Source: Bdellovibrionales bacterium (GTDB taxonomy: Bacteria > Bdellovibrionota > Bacteriovoracia > Bacteriovoracales > Bacteriovoracaceae). Taken from it: DNA of 64,000 bases. Of this stretch, positions 26,688 through 36,791 are shown one piece after another (the stretch's first letter is position 1; each line of letters begins with the position of its first letter). Both the position numbers and the translations under genes were made by a program. Under the pieces are notes generated by a model. It saw only the letters and a program-made list of their open reading frames with translations. It ran no database searches and was not told where the DNA came from. The DNA is taken from NCBI GenBank assembly GCA_018646675.1, contig JABGUH010000012.1, positions 98,992 through 162,991 on the forward strand, written 5' to 3'.

Positions 26688-29326
26688 TGTAACTCACTTT
26701 GTAGGTCTGCCAGTTTATTCATTGCTTCCATCGGGGTGATGTGGTTAAGCTTCAGCTCCTTGATTTGAATTGCCAGCCTTGCTGATATTTGGTCCTCTTT
26801 TTGCTCGCTTGGCATGGTTTGCTCCAAAGGCAACTCCATCTGCTTTACTGTTAATTTTTGCCCACTACTCTCAAGAGAGTGTAGGATCTCTTTGGCGCGG
26901 TTGAGCACATGGGGAGGAAGTCCCGCCAATTTTGCAACATGGATACCATAGCTTTGGGTCGCCCCTCCCTCTAGCAAGCGGTAGAGAAAGTGTACATCAT
27001 CACCATCGACGACCGTCTCCATCGTGAGGTTCTTGGCACAGGGATAGATATCCACCAGCTCAATTAACTCATGGTAGTGAGTGGCAAAGAGAGTGAAAGC
27101 TTTTACATGCTCTAAAAAATGTTCAACTAAGGACCATGCAATACTCATCCCATCATAGGTAGAGGTACCCCGTCCAACCTCATCCAGAATAATCAGAGAG
27201 CGTTGGGTTGCATGTCGCAGAATTTCTGAGCTTTCGGCCATCTCCACCATAAAGGTGGACTGCCCTTTTAAAATATTGTCACGAGCACCTAGTCGACTAA
27301 ACAGATAGTCGCAGATAGATAAATTTGCTTTTTGCGCTGGTACAAAACTACCTAGTTGGGCCAAAAATTGGATGATCGCAATTTCACGCATGATGGTGGT
27401 CTTACCTGCCATATTGGGGCCAGTAATTAAACCGAAGAAGTGCTCTTGATCCAGGTAGAGATCATGAGGAACAAAACGTTCACGGATTGCAGCTTTAATT
27501 AAAGGGTGGTGTCCTCCCTTTACTTCCAAAACTCTCTTTTTATTTGAAAAAGTTGGGCGAACAAACTCCTCTTCAAGGGAGATCTGAGCAATGGAGGCAA
27601 AGCTATCGACCTGGCCGATCAGCTCTGCCAACTGCATAATTAAGGGCGCAAGGGTGGATAGTTCGCCGGTTAGCTCTTTGAAAAGTTTGCGTTCAAGTTG
27701 CTCTAATCGCTCCTGAGCGTAGACGACCTCTTGTTCGAACTTATTTAACTCTTTAGTCGTATAGCGTTCACAGTTGACCAGGGTTTGGCGTCTTTCAAAG
27801 TAAGTGGGAACTAAGTGTTGTTGGGAATTACTGACTTCGATAAAGTGGCCATGAACATTATTTGACTTGATCTTTAGCTTCTTTATTCCAGTCTCTTGAC
27901 GATAGCGTTCCTCTAGCTCCATTAACTCCATGGTGCGTCCACTACAGAGCGTGGACAAGCGATCTCGCGCGGCGGAGAAGCTAGGCATAATTAGGTTCCC
28001 CTTTTCCAAAGAGGCACCCGGTTCAGGATTGAGAGCTGATTCAATTTTAGTAGCGAACGAGGTTAGTTGAGTATACTCTCTATTTGCTAAGAGAGACCAA
28101 GGAGGGGAGGAGGTCAACGCCTGTAGTTTGGGTATTAGCTCCTTAAAAACCATGACGGTGGTCGCTAGTGCTAAAAGGTCACAGGCGGTGATCTTTCCAC
28201 TAGATAGTTTTGCTAAAATCCGTTCGAGGTCTCTAGTTAGGGCCAACTGTTGGCGAACCACCACAAGAAGTGAAGGAGTCGCTACTAGTTTTTCAATCGT
28301 ACCTGCTCGTTGACTGATCAGCTCTAGATCAGTTAGTGGAGTCGTAAAAAGTTGCTTTAAACGTCGGGAGCCAATCGCACTCTTTGTCCGGTCAAAAAAG
28401 CCGAGTAGAGAATCCTTATAGTTGTCTCGATGGTTGGGAATGATTTCCAATCCCTTCAGTGTCGGCATCGATATGCGCATCTCACCTTGTGAATTAACCA
28501 TCTTAAAGGGATGGATATGAACTGGTAGCCCCACTCCCTGGGCACTATCAATATAGTAAGAGAGTGCACCAATCGCAGGGATAATCCCTTGGTTTAGCTG
28601 GATGATTTGGTCTTGGTTAAAGCCAGGAATCAACTTCTCTATGTAGTTGGCACTGTACTTGGGCAGAAAGTACTCTTGACTCAAATGGGTTTTTAAAAGA
28701 TTCAGTTGAGTTAGAGTGGCACTTAAGTTAATCAAGTTATCCCACTGGCCTAAATAGGTAATAAACTCTTTTGGGTCTAGAATCTCTAACTTCTGAATCA
28801 ACTCCTGTTCACTGTTAAGTGAGTGGCCGCTAAACTCTCCGGTAGTATAATCCAGGGCCGTTAGGTAGAAGTGGTCATCCTGTTGGAAGGCGGCACACAT
28901 ATAGTGTCGGATACTTTGCTCACTCTTCTCTAAATCATAGGGCATCCCTGGGGTAACGACTTGTGTTACCGCCCGCTTTACAATCCCTTTTGCCTCTTTG
29001 GGATCTTCGACTTGTTCACAGATCGCCAGCTTCATGCCACAACCGGTAAGACGATCAACATAGTTATTGGCCGCATGATGGGGAATACCGGCCATCGGGA
29101 TCTTATGATCCCCCAGCTTGCCCCGATAGGTTAAGGTGATCCCTAAGGTATTCGCGGCGATAACTGCATCCTCAAAGAATAGTTCGTAAAAATCCCCCAT
29201 CCGGAAGAGTAGTAACATGTCGGGATAGCTCTTTTTTACTTCGTGATACTGTACAAACATCGGAGTAAGCTTTACTCCGGCCGCTACCAGTTGATCTAAT
29301 TTTATAACTTCCTGCTTACTATCCAT
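26684..29326 (-). CDS. mutS: DNA mismatch repair protein MutS
   Basis: Full-length MutS (880 residues). The mismatch-binding motif is in the N-terminal domain as FRMGDFYELFFEDA, with the Phe-x-Glu wedge. The ATPase domain has GPNMAGKTT (Walker A), a STFMVEM loop, IILDEVGRGTSTYDG (Walker B) and ATHYHEL. It recognises mispairs and recruits MutL. The gene starts a minus-strand group with the aldo/keto reductase and GT2, and is divergent from lptC with 179 bases between. Confidence 0.98.
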   Translation of the reverse strand: MDSKQEVIKLDQLVAAGVKLTPMFVQYHEVKKSYPDMLLLFRMGDFYELFFEDAVIAANTLGITLTYRGKLGDHKIPMAGIPHHAANNYVDRLTGCGMKLAICEQVEDPKEAKGIVKRAVTQVVTPGMPYDLEKSEQSIRHYMCAAFQQDDHFYLTALDYTTGEFSGHSLNSEQELIQKLEILDPKEFITYLGQWDNLINLSATLTQLNLLKTHLSQEYFLPKYSANYIEKLIPGFNQDQIIQLNQGIIPAIGALSYYIDSAQGVGLPVHIHPFKMVNSQGEMRISMPTLKGLEIIPNHRDNYKDSLLGFFDRTKSAIGSRRLKQLFTTPLTDLELISQRAGTIEKLVATPSLLVVVRQQLALTRDLERILAKLSSGKITACDLLALATTVMVFKELIPKLQALTSSPPWSLLANREYTQLTSFATKIESALNPEPGASLEKGNLIMPSFSAARDRLSTLCSGRTMELMELEERYRQETGIKKLKIKSNNVHGHFIEVSNSQQHLVPTYFERRQTLVNCERYTTKELNKFEQEVVYAQERLEQLERKLFKELTGELSTLAPLIMQLAELIGQVDSFASIAQISLEEEFVRPTFSNKKRVLEVKGGHHPLIKAAIRERFVPHDLYLDQEHFFGLITGPNMAGKTTIMREIAIIQFLAQLGSFVPAQKANLSICDYLFSRLGARDNILKGQSTFMVEMAESSEILRHATQRSLIILDEVGRGTSTYDGMSIAWSLVEHFLEHVKAFTLFATHYHELIELVDIYPCAKNLTMETVVDGDDVHFLYRLLEGGATQSYGIHVAKLAGLPPHVLNRAKEILHSLESSGQKLTVKQMELPLEQTMPSEQKEDQISARLAIQIKELKLNHITPMEAMNKLADLQSELQ

Positions 29327-29425
29327 GGTAAATCCGTCCAGGAGAGAATAAGTGTGACTAATTCGCTCAACTTTATCATTCGCTCTTTCAGATCGGCAAT
29401 AAGCTTCTAATAGGTAGTTGTTCTT

Positions 29426-29454
29426 TTGAAATAATGGATAGCTTAAGGTACCAT
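29426..29454 (+). promoter_or_regulatory. Possible sigma-70-type promoter for lptC-lptB
   Basis: TTGAAA (29426-29431) and TACCAT (29449-29454) are 17 bases apart, matching -35 and -10 consensus at five and four of six positions. It lies 52 bases upstream of the lptC start in the mutS-lptC divergent gap. Matches this loose occur by chance, so it is only a candidate. Confidence 0.35.
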
Positions 29455-29505
29455 TTTTAAAAGAAGTGCTGCCGTTCCATCTACGAATTTATAGGAGCTT
29501 ATCTG

Positions 29506-30501
29506 ATGTTTCAGTTTCGCCAGCTGCTGCTGTTACTGCTATTCTCCGTTACCCTGGTGGTAACGGCTTATTATGCACGTAGTCATCATCTAAGTAGCAG
29601 AGTAAAGGGAGGGGAGGAGGCTGCTGGCCAGCAGCAGCGAGACAACTTTAGCCACTTTAGTGGATTTAACTACTACACTCTCAACCAGCGAGGTGCTCCC
29701 GATTTATGGTTATCGGCATTGGAGGTTGATGTTGATCATACTAGGGGATATTTTGAGTTGGTCCGACCAGACGGTATCAACTATGGAGATACCAAGCGAG
29801 GGCCAGTTAGGCATCGTGGTGAGAGAGGGACTTTAAATCAAAAGAGTAATTTTTTAGAGCTATATGGTAGAGTTAAGTTGTCCACTAGTGAATCGGTCCT
29901 TTATAGCTCTTATGGTAACTACTCCATGCTTGAGGATAAATTTTTTGCTAATGGTCGTGTCAGGACACGTACCATCTCTCCTAAAAGTGGAGATAAGATT
30001 CTAGTTAATTCGGATCAGGTCACAATGTGGCCAGGCAAGGAGCTCTCTAATTTTAAAGGGAAGGTGGTAGGGAAGATCAAACGAAAGAGAGTTTATCAGC
30101 CCAGCATGGATTTTTGGGCAGATCAAATTGAGGTTGATCTGTCTAAATCGCTGATTTTGCTTGACTCTAAGGTGGTAATCAAACGGGGAACGGTTAAGGC
30201 ATATGCTCGACGAGGTGAGGTCTACCTCGATAACTATAATAAAAAACTCAAGTACTATTATCTTTATGACGATGTGAAGGTAGTTGAACAGGTAACACTT
30301 GATAATGGTAAAACTAAGCAACGTCGCGCCTATGGAGAGCGGTTGGATGGGGTGGTGAGTGAAGAAAAAATAATTTTAACTGGTTATCCCAAGGTTTTTC
30401 AAGAGGGTGATGTTATTAAAGGAAATAAGATTGTCTTACGTGAGAATAGTTCGGTAGTGGAAGTAGACGATGCTACTAGTAAGCTCTTTCTTAAACAGTA
30501 G
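29506..30501 (+). CDS. lptC: LptC-LptA-like fused LPS export periplasmic protein
   Basis: A 331-residue protein with one N-terminal membrane anchor (about 6-23) and then two OstA-type beta-jellyroll regions. The first half has the LptC role (residues about 45-170). The second half has LptA features such as [34 protein letters not shown] and [20 protein letters not shown]. LptC and LptA are about 190 and 185 residues as separate proteins, so the length fits a fusion. It would carry LPS from LptB2FG across the periplasm. AGGAG lies eight bases before the ATG. lptB follows by 29 bases. Confidence 0.8.
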   Translation: MFQFRQLLLLLLFSVTLVVTAYYARSHHLSSRVKGGEEAAGQQQRDNFSHFSGFNYYTLNQRGAPDLWLSALEVDVDHTRGYFELVRPDGINYGDTKRGPVRHRGERGTLNQKSNFLELYGRVKLSTSESVLYSSYGNYSMLEDKFFANGRVRTRTISPKSGDKILVNSDQVTMWPGKELSNFKGKVVGKIKRKRVYQPSMDFWADQIEVDLSKSLILLDSKVVIKRGTVKAYARRGEVYLDNYNKKLKYYYLYDDVKVVEQVTLDNGKTKQRRAYGERLDGVVSEEKIILTGYPKVFQEGDVIKGNKIVLRENSSVVEVDDATSKLFLKQ

Positions 30502-30530
30502 AGTCTCTATTAGTTAGTTGTAAGGATTAT

Positions 30531-31256
30531 ATGGAGTTTAGTTTAGAAGCACATGGATTAGAGAAGAGCTATGGCGGCGTCCAGGTAGTCGGAGGAGTTT
30601 CACTGGAGGTTCGAAGAGGTGAGATCGTTGGATTGCTTGGCCCTAACGGTGCAGGAAAAACAACAACCTTTTATATGATGGTTGGTCTGATTAGAGCAGA
30701 CCAAGGAAATATATTTATGGGTGAAGAGGATGTTACAAGACTACCGATTCATCGAAGGGCATTGAAGGGGATCGGATATCTTCCTCAGGAGGCATCAGTC
30801 TTTCGTGATCTGAGTGTTGAAGCCAATATTTATGCAGTATTGGAGAATCGTACTCTGCCACGGGCCAAAAAGAGGAGCCTGCTAAATAGTTTGATTGATG
30901 ATTTTGGTTTAGGGCATATCAGAAACTCGATGGGAGCATCACTCTCCGGTGGAGAGCGAAGACGAGTAGAGATTGCTCGCAGTTTGGCACTAGAGCCAAA
31001 ATTTATTTTGTTGGATGAACCATTTGCAGGAGTTGATCCTTTAGCAGTGGGGGATATCCAACAAATTATTATCGATCTTAAACAACGGGATATTGGGGTG
31101 TTAATTACTGACCACAATGTACGAGAGACGCTGGGAATTGTCGATCATGCCTATATTATGAATAGTGGAGAGCTGTTAGTAAATGGCACTTCTGATGAGA
31201 TAATTAATGATGATAGGGCAAAGAGGTTCTATTTAGGAGAGGAGTTCAGGATGTAA
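30531..31256 (+). CDS. lptB: LPS export ABC transporter ATP-binding protein LptB
   Basis: Complete ABC ATPase of 241 residues: Walker [11 protein letters not shown]-loop at YLPQEASVF, signature LSGGERRR, Walker [13 protein letters not shown], and switch TDHNV. The LptB-typical PFAGVDP and VRETL segments separate it from generic ABC ATPases. It powers extraction of LPS with LptFG, which are not in the window. It sits in the widespread lptA/C-lptB-rpoN-hpf order. Confidence 0.97.
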   Translation: MEFSLEAHGLEKSYGGVQVVGGVSLEVRRGEIVGLLGPNGAGKTTTFYMMVGLIRADQGNIFMGEEDVTRLPIHRRALKGIGYLPQEASVFRDLSVEANIYAVLENRTLPRAKKRSLLNSLIDDFGLGHIRNSMGASLSGGERRRVEIARSLALEPKFILLDEPFAGVDPLAVGDIQQIIIDLKQRDIGVLITDHNVRETLGIVDHAYIMNSGELLVNGTSDEIINDDRAKRFYLGEEFRM

Positions 31257-31325
31257 CCCCCACTACTCAAATACCTTTTCGTTTTTTTGGTTAACGAATT
31301 AGTAATTAAGTTGTTGAGGTAAATA

Positions 31326-32795
31326 ATGGCTGTCAAATTGTCCCAAAGTCTAAAGCAGAGTCAACAGTTGACGATGACACCACAGCTGCAGCAGGCGATT
31401 AAGTTATTAACACTCACTCATTTGGAGATGACAAATGTCATCGCCGAGGAGATGGTTGAAAATCCTGTTTTGGAAGAGGCGGAGATAGATCGGCCAGTGG
31501 AGGACGACTCCTCAAGAGAGGGGAGTGAGTCTAGCAGCTCTCAAACCGATATTGTCGAACGGATTGTAGATGGAGAGAGTGGCAAAAATACTAAGGATGA
31601 CTTTGATTGGAATAGTTATATTGAGTCCACCAGTGATAGTACTCCTCCTCCTAAGTCGATGGCCACTCGAGATCTGGATGAGATGCCAAACTACGAGAAT
31701 ATTATCTCCAAGGGGAGGACTCTGGCAGAACATTTAGAGTGGCAGTTACGAATGGAAGAGTTAAGTGAGAGTGAGTGGGGGTTGGCCAACTCGATTATCC
31801 ATAATATAAACAATGATGGTTATCTCGAACAGCCATTCGATGAGTTGTTGGCCGAAACAGACCTAAGTCGTGAAGAGGGATCTCGGATAATAAAAATTGT
31901 GCAACGTCTTGATCCCGTGGGGTGTGGGACGCAAAATTTGGCCGAATGTCTTTTGGCCCAGGCTTCGATTCTTGCTCAACGTTCTCCAAGCTTGGAGTTG
32001 ATTATTCGTGAGCATCTACCCAATTTACAGAATAGTAACTATCAATTGATTGAGAAGGAGACAGGCCTTTCGATCGAAAGGATAAAAGGCATCGAGAGTA
32101 TGATTAGGGAGTTTCACCCGCGACCAGGTCGCTTGGTGGCTTCAGATGACATCTTTTACGTAGTACCTGATATCTATGTTGTTGAGGCCGGTGGTGAATT
32201 TGTTGTTACTTTAAATGATGAAGGGGTGCCACGTTTAAAAGTCTCCAATCTATATCGTTCTATGTTGGAGAAAAAAGGGGGAGGCGGTGCCCAGGAGGAG
32301 GCTCGCGACTTTGTGCAGGAAAAATTGCGAAATGCTCTCTGGTTGATTAAGTCCATCCAAAATCGTCAACAGACGATTATGAAAGTATCAAAAGCGATTG
32401 TTGCTCAACAGCAAGAGTTTTTTCACAAAGGGGTGGAGTTTTTAAAGCCGATGGTGTTGAAGAATATTGCGGAAGAGATTGGTATGCATGAATCCACTGT
32501 CTCTCGAGTGACAACCAACAAGTATATGCACACGCCTATTGGGTTGTTTGAGTTAAAATATTTTTTTAATTCAGGAGTTGGTGGCAAGGGAGGTGGGGTA
32601 GATATCTCTTGCGAGGTATTGAAATTGAAAATTAAAGCTTTAGTGGAGAATGAAAGTGTGGCCAAACCTCTCTCGGATCAGAAGCTGGCAGAGCTATTAA
32701 GCCGGGATGGTGTGAAAATTGCCCGGCGAACTGTCGCTAAATATCGCGAGATGTTGGGGATACTCTCCTCTTCTAAACGTAAAGTTAGAGGTTAA
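31326..32795 (+). CDS. rpoN: RNA polymerase sigma-54 factor
   Basis: A 489-residue sigma-54. Region I is Gln/Leu rich (LKQSQQLTMTPQLQQAIKLL) and contacts activators. An acidic region II follows, then the core-binding domain, an HTH (AEEIGMHESTVSRVTTNKYM) and the RpoN box ARRTVAKYR, which reads the -24 element. It directs transcription from -24/-12 promoters and requires AAA+ activators. Co-located with lptB and hpf, as in many proteobacteria. Confidence 0.97.
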   Translation: MAVKLSQSLKQSQQLTMTPQLQQAIKLLTLTHLEMTNVIAEEMVENPVLEEAEIDRPVEDDSSREGSESSSSQTDIVERIVDGESGKNTKDDFDWNSYIESTSDSTPPPKSMATRDLDEMPNYENIISKGRTLAEHLEWQLRMEELSESEWGLANSIIHNINNDGYLEQPFDELLAETDLSREEGSRIIKIVQRLDPVGCGTQNLAECLLAQASILAQRSPSLELIIREHLPNLQNSNYQLIEKETGLSIERIKGIESMIREFHPRPGRLVASDDIFYVVPDIYVVEAGGEFVVTLNDEGVPRLKVSNLYRSMLEKKGGGGAQEEARDFVQEKLRNALWLIKSIQNRQQTIMKVSKAIVAQQQEFFHKGVEFLKPMVLKNIAEEIGMHESTVSRVTTNKYMHTPIGLFELKYFFNSGVGGKGGGVDISCEVLKLKIKALVENESVAKPLSDQKLAELLSRDGVKIARRTVAKYREMLGILSSSKRKVRG

Positions 32796-32889
32796 GTTTT
32801 AAAAGTATGGATATGTTTTGGTTGAGCTCTTTCCCATATTATTTGGAAGGGTTTGTGAGTTGTTCCTCTTTACTAGGGAGTTATAAACG

Positions 32890-33282
32890 ATGAAATTTTC
32901 CATTTCCTGCAAGCAGTTAAGGTGTTCTGATGAGTTAACCACAACTCTACACCAGAAGGTTGAGCGCCTTGCCCAGTATCTTAAAAATGATAGTTCAATC
33001 AAATGGACCTGTTCCCAAAAGGGAGGAGGACACCATGCCACTTTGACTATTTGGATCGGTAGCAACAAGTATCAAGCGATGGGACATGCTCCGGGTTTGC
33101 AGCAGGCTGTCGATAAGGCGCTCGAACGAGTTCTACGCCAACTACGCAAGAGTAAGGATATTATCAAAACGGGCCCCCACCGTAAGGAGCGACAGCTAGT
33201 TATCCTTGATCCGGATAATGCTTGGGGAGATTATGATGAGGATAGTTTTGATGACTTGAATGACTATCATAAGGCTGCCTAG
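32890..33282 (+). CDS. hpf: Ribosome hibernation promoting factor / RaiA family
   Basis: A 130-residue protein with the ribosome-binding beta-alpha-beta fold: KFSISCKQLRCSDEL, LERVLRQLRKSKD. It would bind the 30S decoding centre in stationary phase. It is longer than the 95-residue short HPF owing to an acidic tail (GDYDEDSFDDLNDY) but lacks the dimerisation domain of long HPF. GGGAG stands nine bases before ATG. Position after rpoN supports the call. Confidence 0.88.
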   Translation: MKFSISCKQLRCSDELTTTLHQKVERLAQYLKNDSSIKWTCSQKGGGHHATLTIWIGSNKYQAMGHAPGLQQAVDKALERVLRQLRKSKDIIKTGPHRKERQLVILDPDNAWGDYDEDSFDDLNDYHKAA

Positions 33283-33344
33283 AGAGGTAATGTCTTAGTT
33301 GATTTTCATCACAGACTGATGGCTTGTGGTTCGAAGGGAGGCAA

Positions 33345-34070
33345 TTGAAGAGAAGAGAAAGAGCCATATTCGCTATTGGAGTTATCTTCTTTCTGCTCTT
33401 GGTAGTAGATTGTACTATCTTCTATTACGGAGAGCGGGAGAGGGTGATAACATCTTATCAACGAATAGGAGAGGAGATGGGCCATCTCCTCTCGGCAGTT
33501 AATCATACCACCGTACAACAATTTTTAAAAAGTGAGATACCATTAACCAATCAAACCTTAGGGTTTTTACCTGGAAAGTTTATCCAGCAGCTGGCAGCAA
33601 ATTATAGTTTTCGTAGTAAATCCAGAATTATATTTAATCAGGTTACTGATTTTCCCCAAAATAGAGATTTTGTCGCTTCTAACATTGAGATGAAAAGCAT
33701 CGACTTTTTTCGTCAACACCCTGCTGAGACCGGGATACTTAAGCAAATAAGGTGGCGTGGCAGTGATTTTCTCCATTATAGTCATCCAGTAAGAACAGAG
33801 AAGGTCTGCTTGAATTGTCATGGCAGTAAATCGACTAAAACAGCTCATGTCGCTTTAGAGCAGTATGTTGCAGGTGGTAACTATCCTGAAGGTAGCATTA
33901 GAGGTGTACAGAATTTTTATCTCCCGTATGATAATCTATTTTTTGAGTATGGGGAGCAGGTCTTTAAGCGACTCTTGCGCAATCTACTACTATTTACCGG
34001 TGCATTTCTCCTCTGTGTTATAGTGGTCGTTAAGTTCTGGCCTGAAGTTGAAGACCGTCGTGCTGGTTAG
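33345..34070 (+). CDS. Tll0287-like (DUF3365) membrane-anchored heme sensor protein
   Basis: The product of 241 residues has an N-terminal membrane helix (about 8-26), a periplasmic domain of the Tll0287/DUF3365 type, a c-type heme motif CLNCH (155-159) preceded by HYSHPVR, and a second membrane helix near 213-232. The family binds heme c and is often the input domain of histidine kinases for redox or gas sensing. I chose TTG 33345 because AAGGGAGG lies just upstream. An alternative TTG at 33324 has no ribosome site, and ATG 33319 is out of frame. It overlaps the next gene by 23 bases. Confidence 0.78.
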   Translation: MKRRERAIFAIGVIFFLLLVVDCTIFYYGERERVITSYQRIGEEMGHLLSAVNHTTVQQFLKSEIPLTNQTLGFLPGKFIQQLAANYSFRSKSRIIFNQVTDFPQNRDFVASNIEMKSIDFFRQHPAETGILKQIRWRGSDFLHYSHPVRTEKVCLNCHGSKSTKTAHVALEQYVAGGNYPEGSIRGVQNFYLPYDNLFFEYGEQVFKRLLRNLLLFTGAFLLCVIVVVKFWPEVEDRRAG

Positions 34071-34962
34071 TAACTTGCGATCGCTAAACCTGTTTATCAA
34101 CCCACTGCTACTAGCGATCAGCTATCTAATCCTTATTTTTTCTCCATGTTGGATTTTGCATGCTGAGACGGGAAAGGCTAATCACTCTTTAAAACGTCTG
34201 ACCTTGGTGCTACCACCGGTTAAAAGCTATCGGGAGATAATCTTTGCTTATAATCCTTGGGTAAACCATTTAAGACGTGAGTTGCAGATAGAGGTCGAAG
34301 TGGTTGTCGCTCCCTCTTCTTTAGACTTAGTCACCTTTTTAGGACGAGGAGATGCAGATATCGCACTGCTGGATAGTGAACTATATTTTAGATTGAGGTC
34401 ACGCTCTCCTGCGGCCCCTGTAATTGCTCAAATGGAGTTTAATGGTATTTTAAAGCAACAGGGGGTTATTGTTGTAAAAAAGGGTGGCCCGATTAAAAAT
34501 TTAAAGGAGCTAAAGGGGAGAACATTTGCTTTCGGGCCATTTGGATCAATGTTGGGAGATACTCTGCCTTGCCAAATATTGAAAAAGGCATTGCCCGCAG
34601 GGAAAAGGAGTCTGGCGAGATATCATTTTTTTACTGGCCAGGATGATGTGGCAATTAATGTACTATCAGGAGGAGTAGATGCTGGAGCGATGAGATCCCT
34701 CCCCCCTCGTCATTTTGCTGATTCTGGTTTACGGATACTACATTACTCTCCTCACGTCAGTACGCCATTACTAGTCGGACGGGCCGGTTTGCCCGCAGCT
34801 TTGATTAAACAGCTACAAAGTGTTTTGCTGGGGTTAAAAAAAACAACTTATGGTAATCTAATTATGACTGCGATAACTCCTGAGTTAACAGGATTTCAGT
34901 TGGTAAATGATAAACAACTGGTAAAAAATAGGTTGCAGTATAAATGGGATAGTTGTCACTAA
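34048..34962 (+). CDS. PhnD-like periplasmic substrate-binding protein
   Basis: A 304-residue binding protein of the phosphate/phosphite/phosphonate (PhnD/PtxB) type. After an N-terminal hydrophobic export segment (about 15-36) it has LTLVLPPVKSYREII, the helix-1 YNPWVNHLRREL, GRGDADIALLDSELYF, and NLKELKGRTFAFGP. No permease or ATPase is adjacent. Its neighbours are a heme protein and a hybrid kinase, so it probably senses rather than transports, as AioX does for arsenite. The start is uncertain: TTG 34048 lies within the upstream gene, and GTG 34060 is an alternative. The stop overlaps the next ATG by one base. Confidence 0.83.
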   Translation: MKTVVLVSNLRSLNLFINPLLLAISYLILIFSPCWILHAETGKANHSLKRLTLVLPPVKSYREIIFAYNPWVNHLRRELQIEVEVVVAPSSLDLVTFLGRGDADIALLDSELYFRLRSRSPAAPVIAQMEFNGILKQQGVIVVKKGGPIKNLKELKGRTFAFGPFGSMLGDTLPCQILKKALPAGKRSLARYHFFTGQDDVAINVLSGGVDAGAMRSLPPRHFADSGLRILHYSPHVSTPLLVGRAGLPAALIKQLQSVLLGLKKTTYGNLIMTAITPELTGFQLVNDKQLVKNRLQYKWDSCH

Positions 34963-36737
34963 TGGTTAGAGGTAGAATAATTCAACGAAGTTGTATTTTG
35001 CTGGCAACTCTCTCTTTGGCATGGTGGGGAGCTGCTGCTTGGCATTTGCTCCATCAAAAATATGATGATCTCGCATTTTATCAACAAAATGTTGCAGCTC
35101 ATGAATTTAGTGAGGTGGCCAATAGCGTTCAAGCCCTCGTGGCACAAGGAAATTTGGCAGATGCTAGGAGATATATTATCAAGTGGATCAGTGAGCACCA
35201 CCGTTCTCACCGTGTTATTGTAAAAATGGAAAACGGTGCTGATCTGATCAAAGCCTCAGCACAGGAAGAGAGAAAAGAAGAAAAAAGAGTTGACCGTCAG
35301 GTAAAGCCCTTAAGTGCTATTATTTGGTACCGGGGAGCTAAATTATGGACAGTCACCGTTTGGAGTCAGCAAAATTTCGCAGCGAAAGAAGAATATTCTA
35401 TAATACTGTTCCGTTGGACAGTGCTGCTGGTATTTACTTTGCTTGCCAGCTTTTTTATTTGGTATCGCTATCGTTATGACCGAGGAGATCAACTAAAATC
35501 AGCAATTGACCAAGCGCCAGTTGATCTCATTAATGTTGACTCAAATATAGCATTAGCGCAACAGCAGGAGCAGCTTGCTTTGCTACGTTATTTTTACCAG
35601 CAGTTGGCCAACAACTCCACCTCTCGACAGATAGAGCGTGTACTGGAAATTTGTCTGCAGATGAATGAACAGGGAAAAATGGTGATCAGTCAGGAGCGAT
35701 TTGGAATATTGTTAACTGAGTGCCACAAGGGATTTGATTATCAGGAAAAGACGAAACAGCTTGCTTCGTGGGTAACATCTAATAAATTTAGATGGATGCA
35801 AGAGGAGTTTGATCTTAACTCACTTTTAGAGCAGATAGTGGAAAGATTTTCAACCGAGATTAGGGCGAAGGGGTCTTCCTTTACTTTAGAGGTGGATGAC
35901 CGTTACCAAAGAGTGGTGGTGACTGATCCATCCTATCTCTACCATATTTTAACTCTAATCTTGTCAAACTCAGTGGCATTTACTACTGACGGGGATATTC
36001 GACTAATTATTAGTTCTGGGCAGAGGGCCGGACGTAACATTAAATTTGTTATTCAAGATAGTGGCCCGATGATTCACCCTGATTTAGCAAAGGACGCACT
36101 ATCTTCTTTTACTAGTATAGGCGAGGATATTCATCCGCGACTGCAACCGGATATATTTATCGCTAATATATTATTACAGCAACAGGGAGAGGAGTTATCA
36201 TTTGTTCCGACCAGTGACGACCGAAATAGATGCTACTTCTGTTTTCCCGCTGTGGCCAAGGATGAAGTGATCAGTGATGATTCAGATGAGAGTATTGAGT
36301 TTGAACAGAGTGAGCCATCATCAGACCAAAATGATCAACAACCGATTAAGCGTCAAAAAAAGACCAATCCACTGGTGCTGATTGCTGATGATTCATTAGA
36401 GAGCCAAAATATGATAGAGCTGTTTTTACGCCGACTTTCGTTGGAGGTGAATTTTGCTTTTAACGGCCAAGAAGCGCTTGAGAGATGCCAGCTACATAAA
36501 TATGATCTTATTTTTATGGATATGCAGATGCCGGTGCTGGATGGCTTAACTGCCACCCAGCAGATTCGTCAATATGAAGTTGAACAAGGTCAGGAGCGCA
36601 CTCCAATTATTGCTATCAGTGCTCACATTAAGCCTGAAGAGGTCAGCCTGCTGCTTAAGGCAGGATGTGATCAGTGCCTAGTAAAACCACTGCAGCAGAA
36701 ACACTTGATTAAAATAGTCAATGTCTATTGTGGATAG
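34962..36737 (+). CDS. Degenerate hybrid sensor kinase with intact receiver
   Basis: A 591-residue membrane protein: helix near 8-28, periplasmic region, second helix near 148-168, then a coiled segment where the H box should be, with no HExN/RxP motif. The HATPase region is partly preserved (LILSNSVAF as N box, IQDSGP as G1), but the G2 box reads PDIFIANI and lacks its glycines. The receiver (about 464-590) is complete: ADDS, Asp in FMDMQMP, Lys in LVKPL. ATP binding and autophosphorylation look lost while phosphate receipt is possible. ATG 34962 forms TAATG with the upstream stop; TTG 34953 is an unlikely alternative. It is the last gene of the heme protein/binding protein/kinase trio. Confidence 0.82.
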   Translation: MVRGRIIQRSCILLATLSLAWWGAAAWHLLHQKYDDLAFYQQNVAAHEFSEVANSVQALVAQGNLADARRYIIKWISEHHRSHRVIVKMENGADLIKASAQEERKEEKRVDRQVKPLSAIIWYRGAKLWTVTVWSQQNFAAKEEYSIILFRWTVLLVFTLLASFFIWYRYRYDRGDQLKSAIDQAPVDLINVDSNIALAQQQEQLALLRYFYQQLANNSTSRQIERVLEICLQMNEQGKMVISQERFGILLTECHKGFDYQEKTKQLASWVTSNKFRWMQEEFDLNSLLEQIVERFSTEIRAKGSSFTLEVDDRYQRVVVTDPSYLYHILTLILSNSVAFTTDGDIRLIISSGQRAGRNIKFVIQDSGPMIHPDLAKDALSSFTSIGEDIHPRLQPDIFIANILLQQQGEELSFVPTSDDRNRCYFCFPAVAKDEVISDDSDESIEFEQSEPSSDQNDQQPIKRQKKTNPLVLIADDSLESQNMIELFLRRLSLEVNFAFNGQEALERCQLHKYDLIFMDMQMPVLDGLTATQQIRQYEVEQGQERTPIIAISAHIKPEEVSLLLKAGCDQCLVKPLQQKHLIKIVNVYCG

Positions 36738-36791
36738 TTCAAATTAATCCTTAAAGATTCTCAATTTTAGACCGATATAGTAGATGATGAG

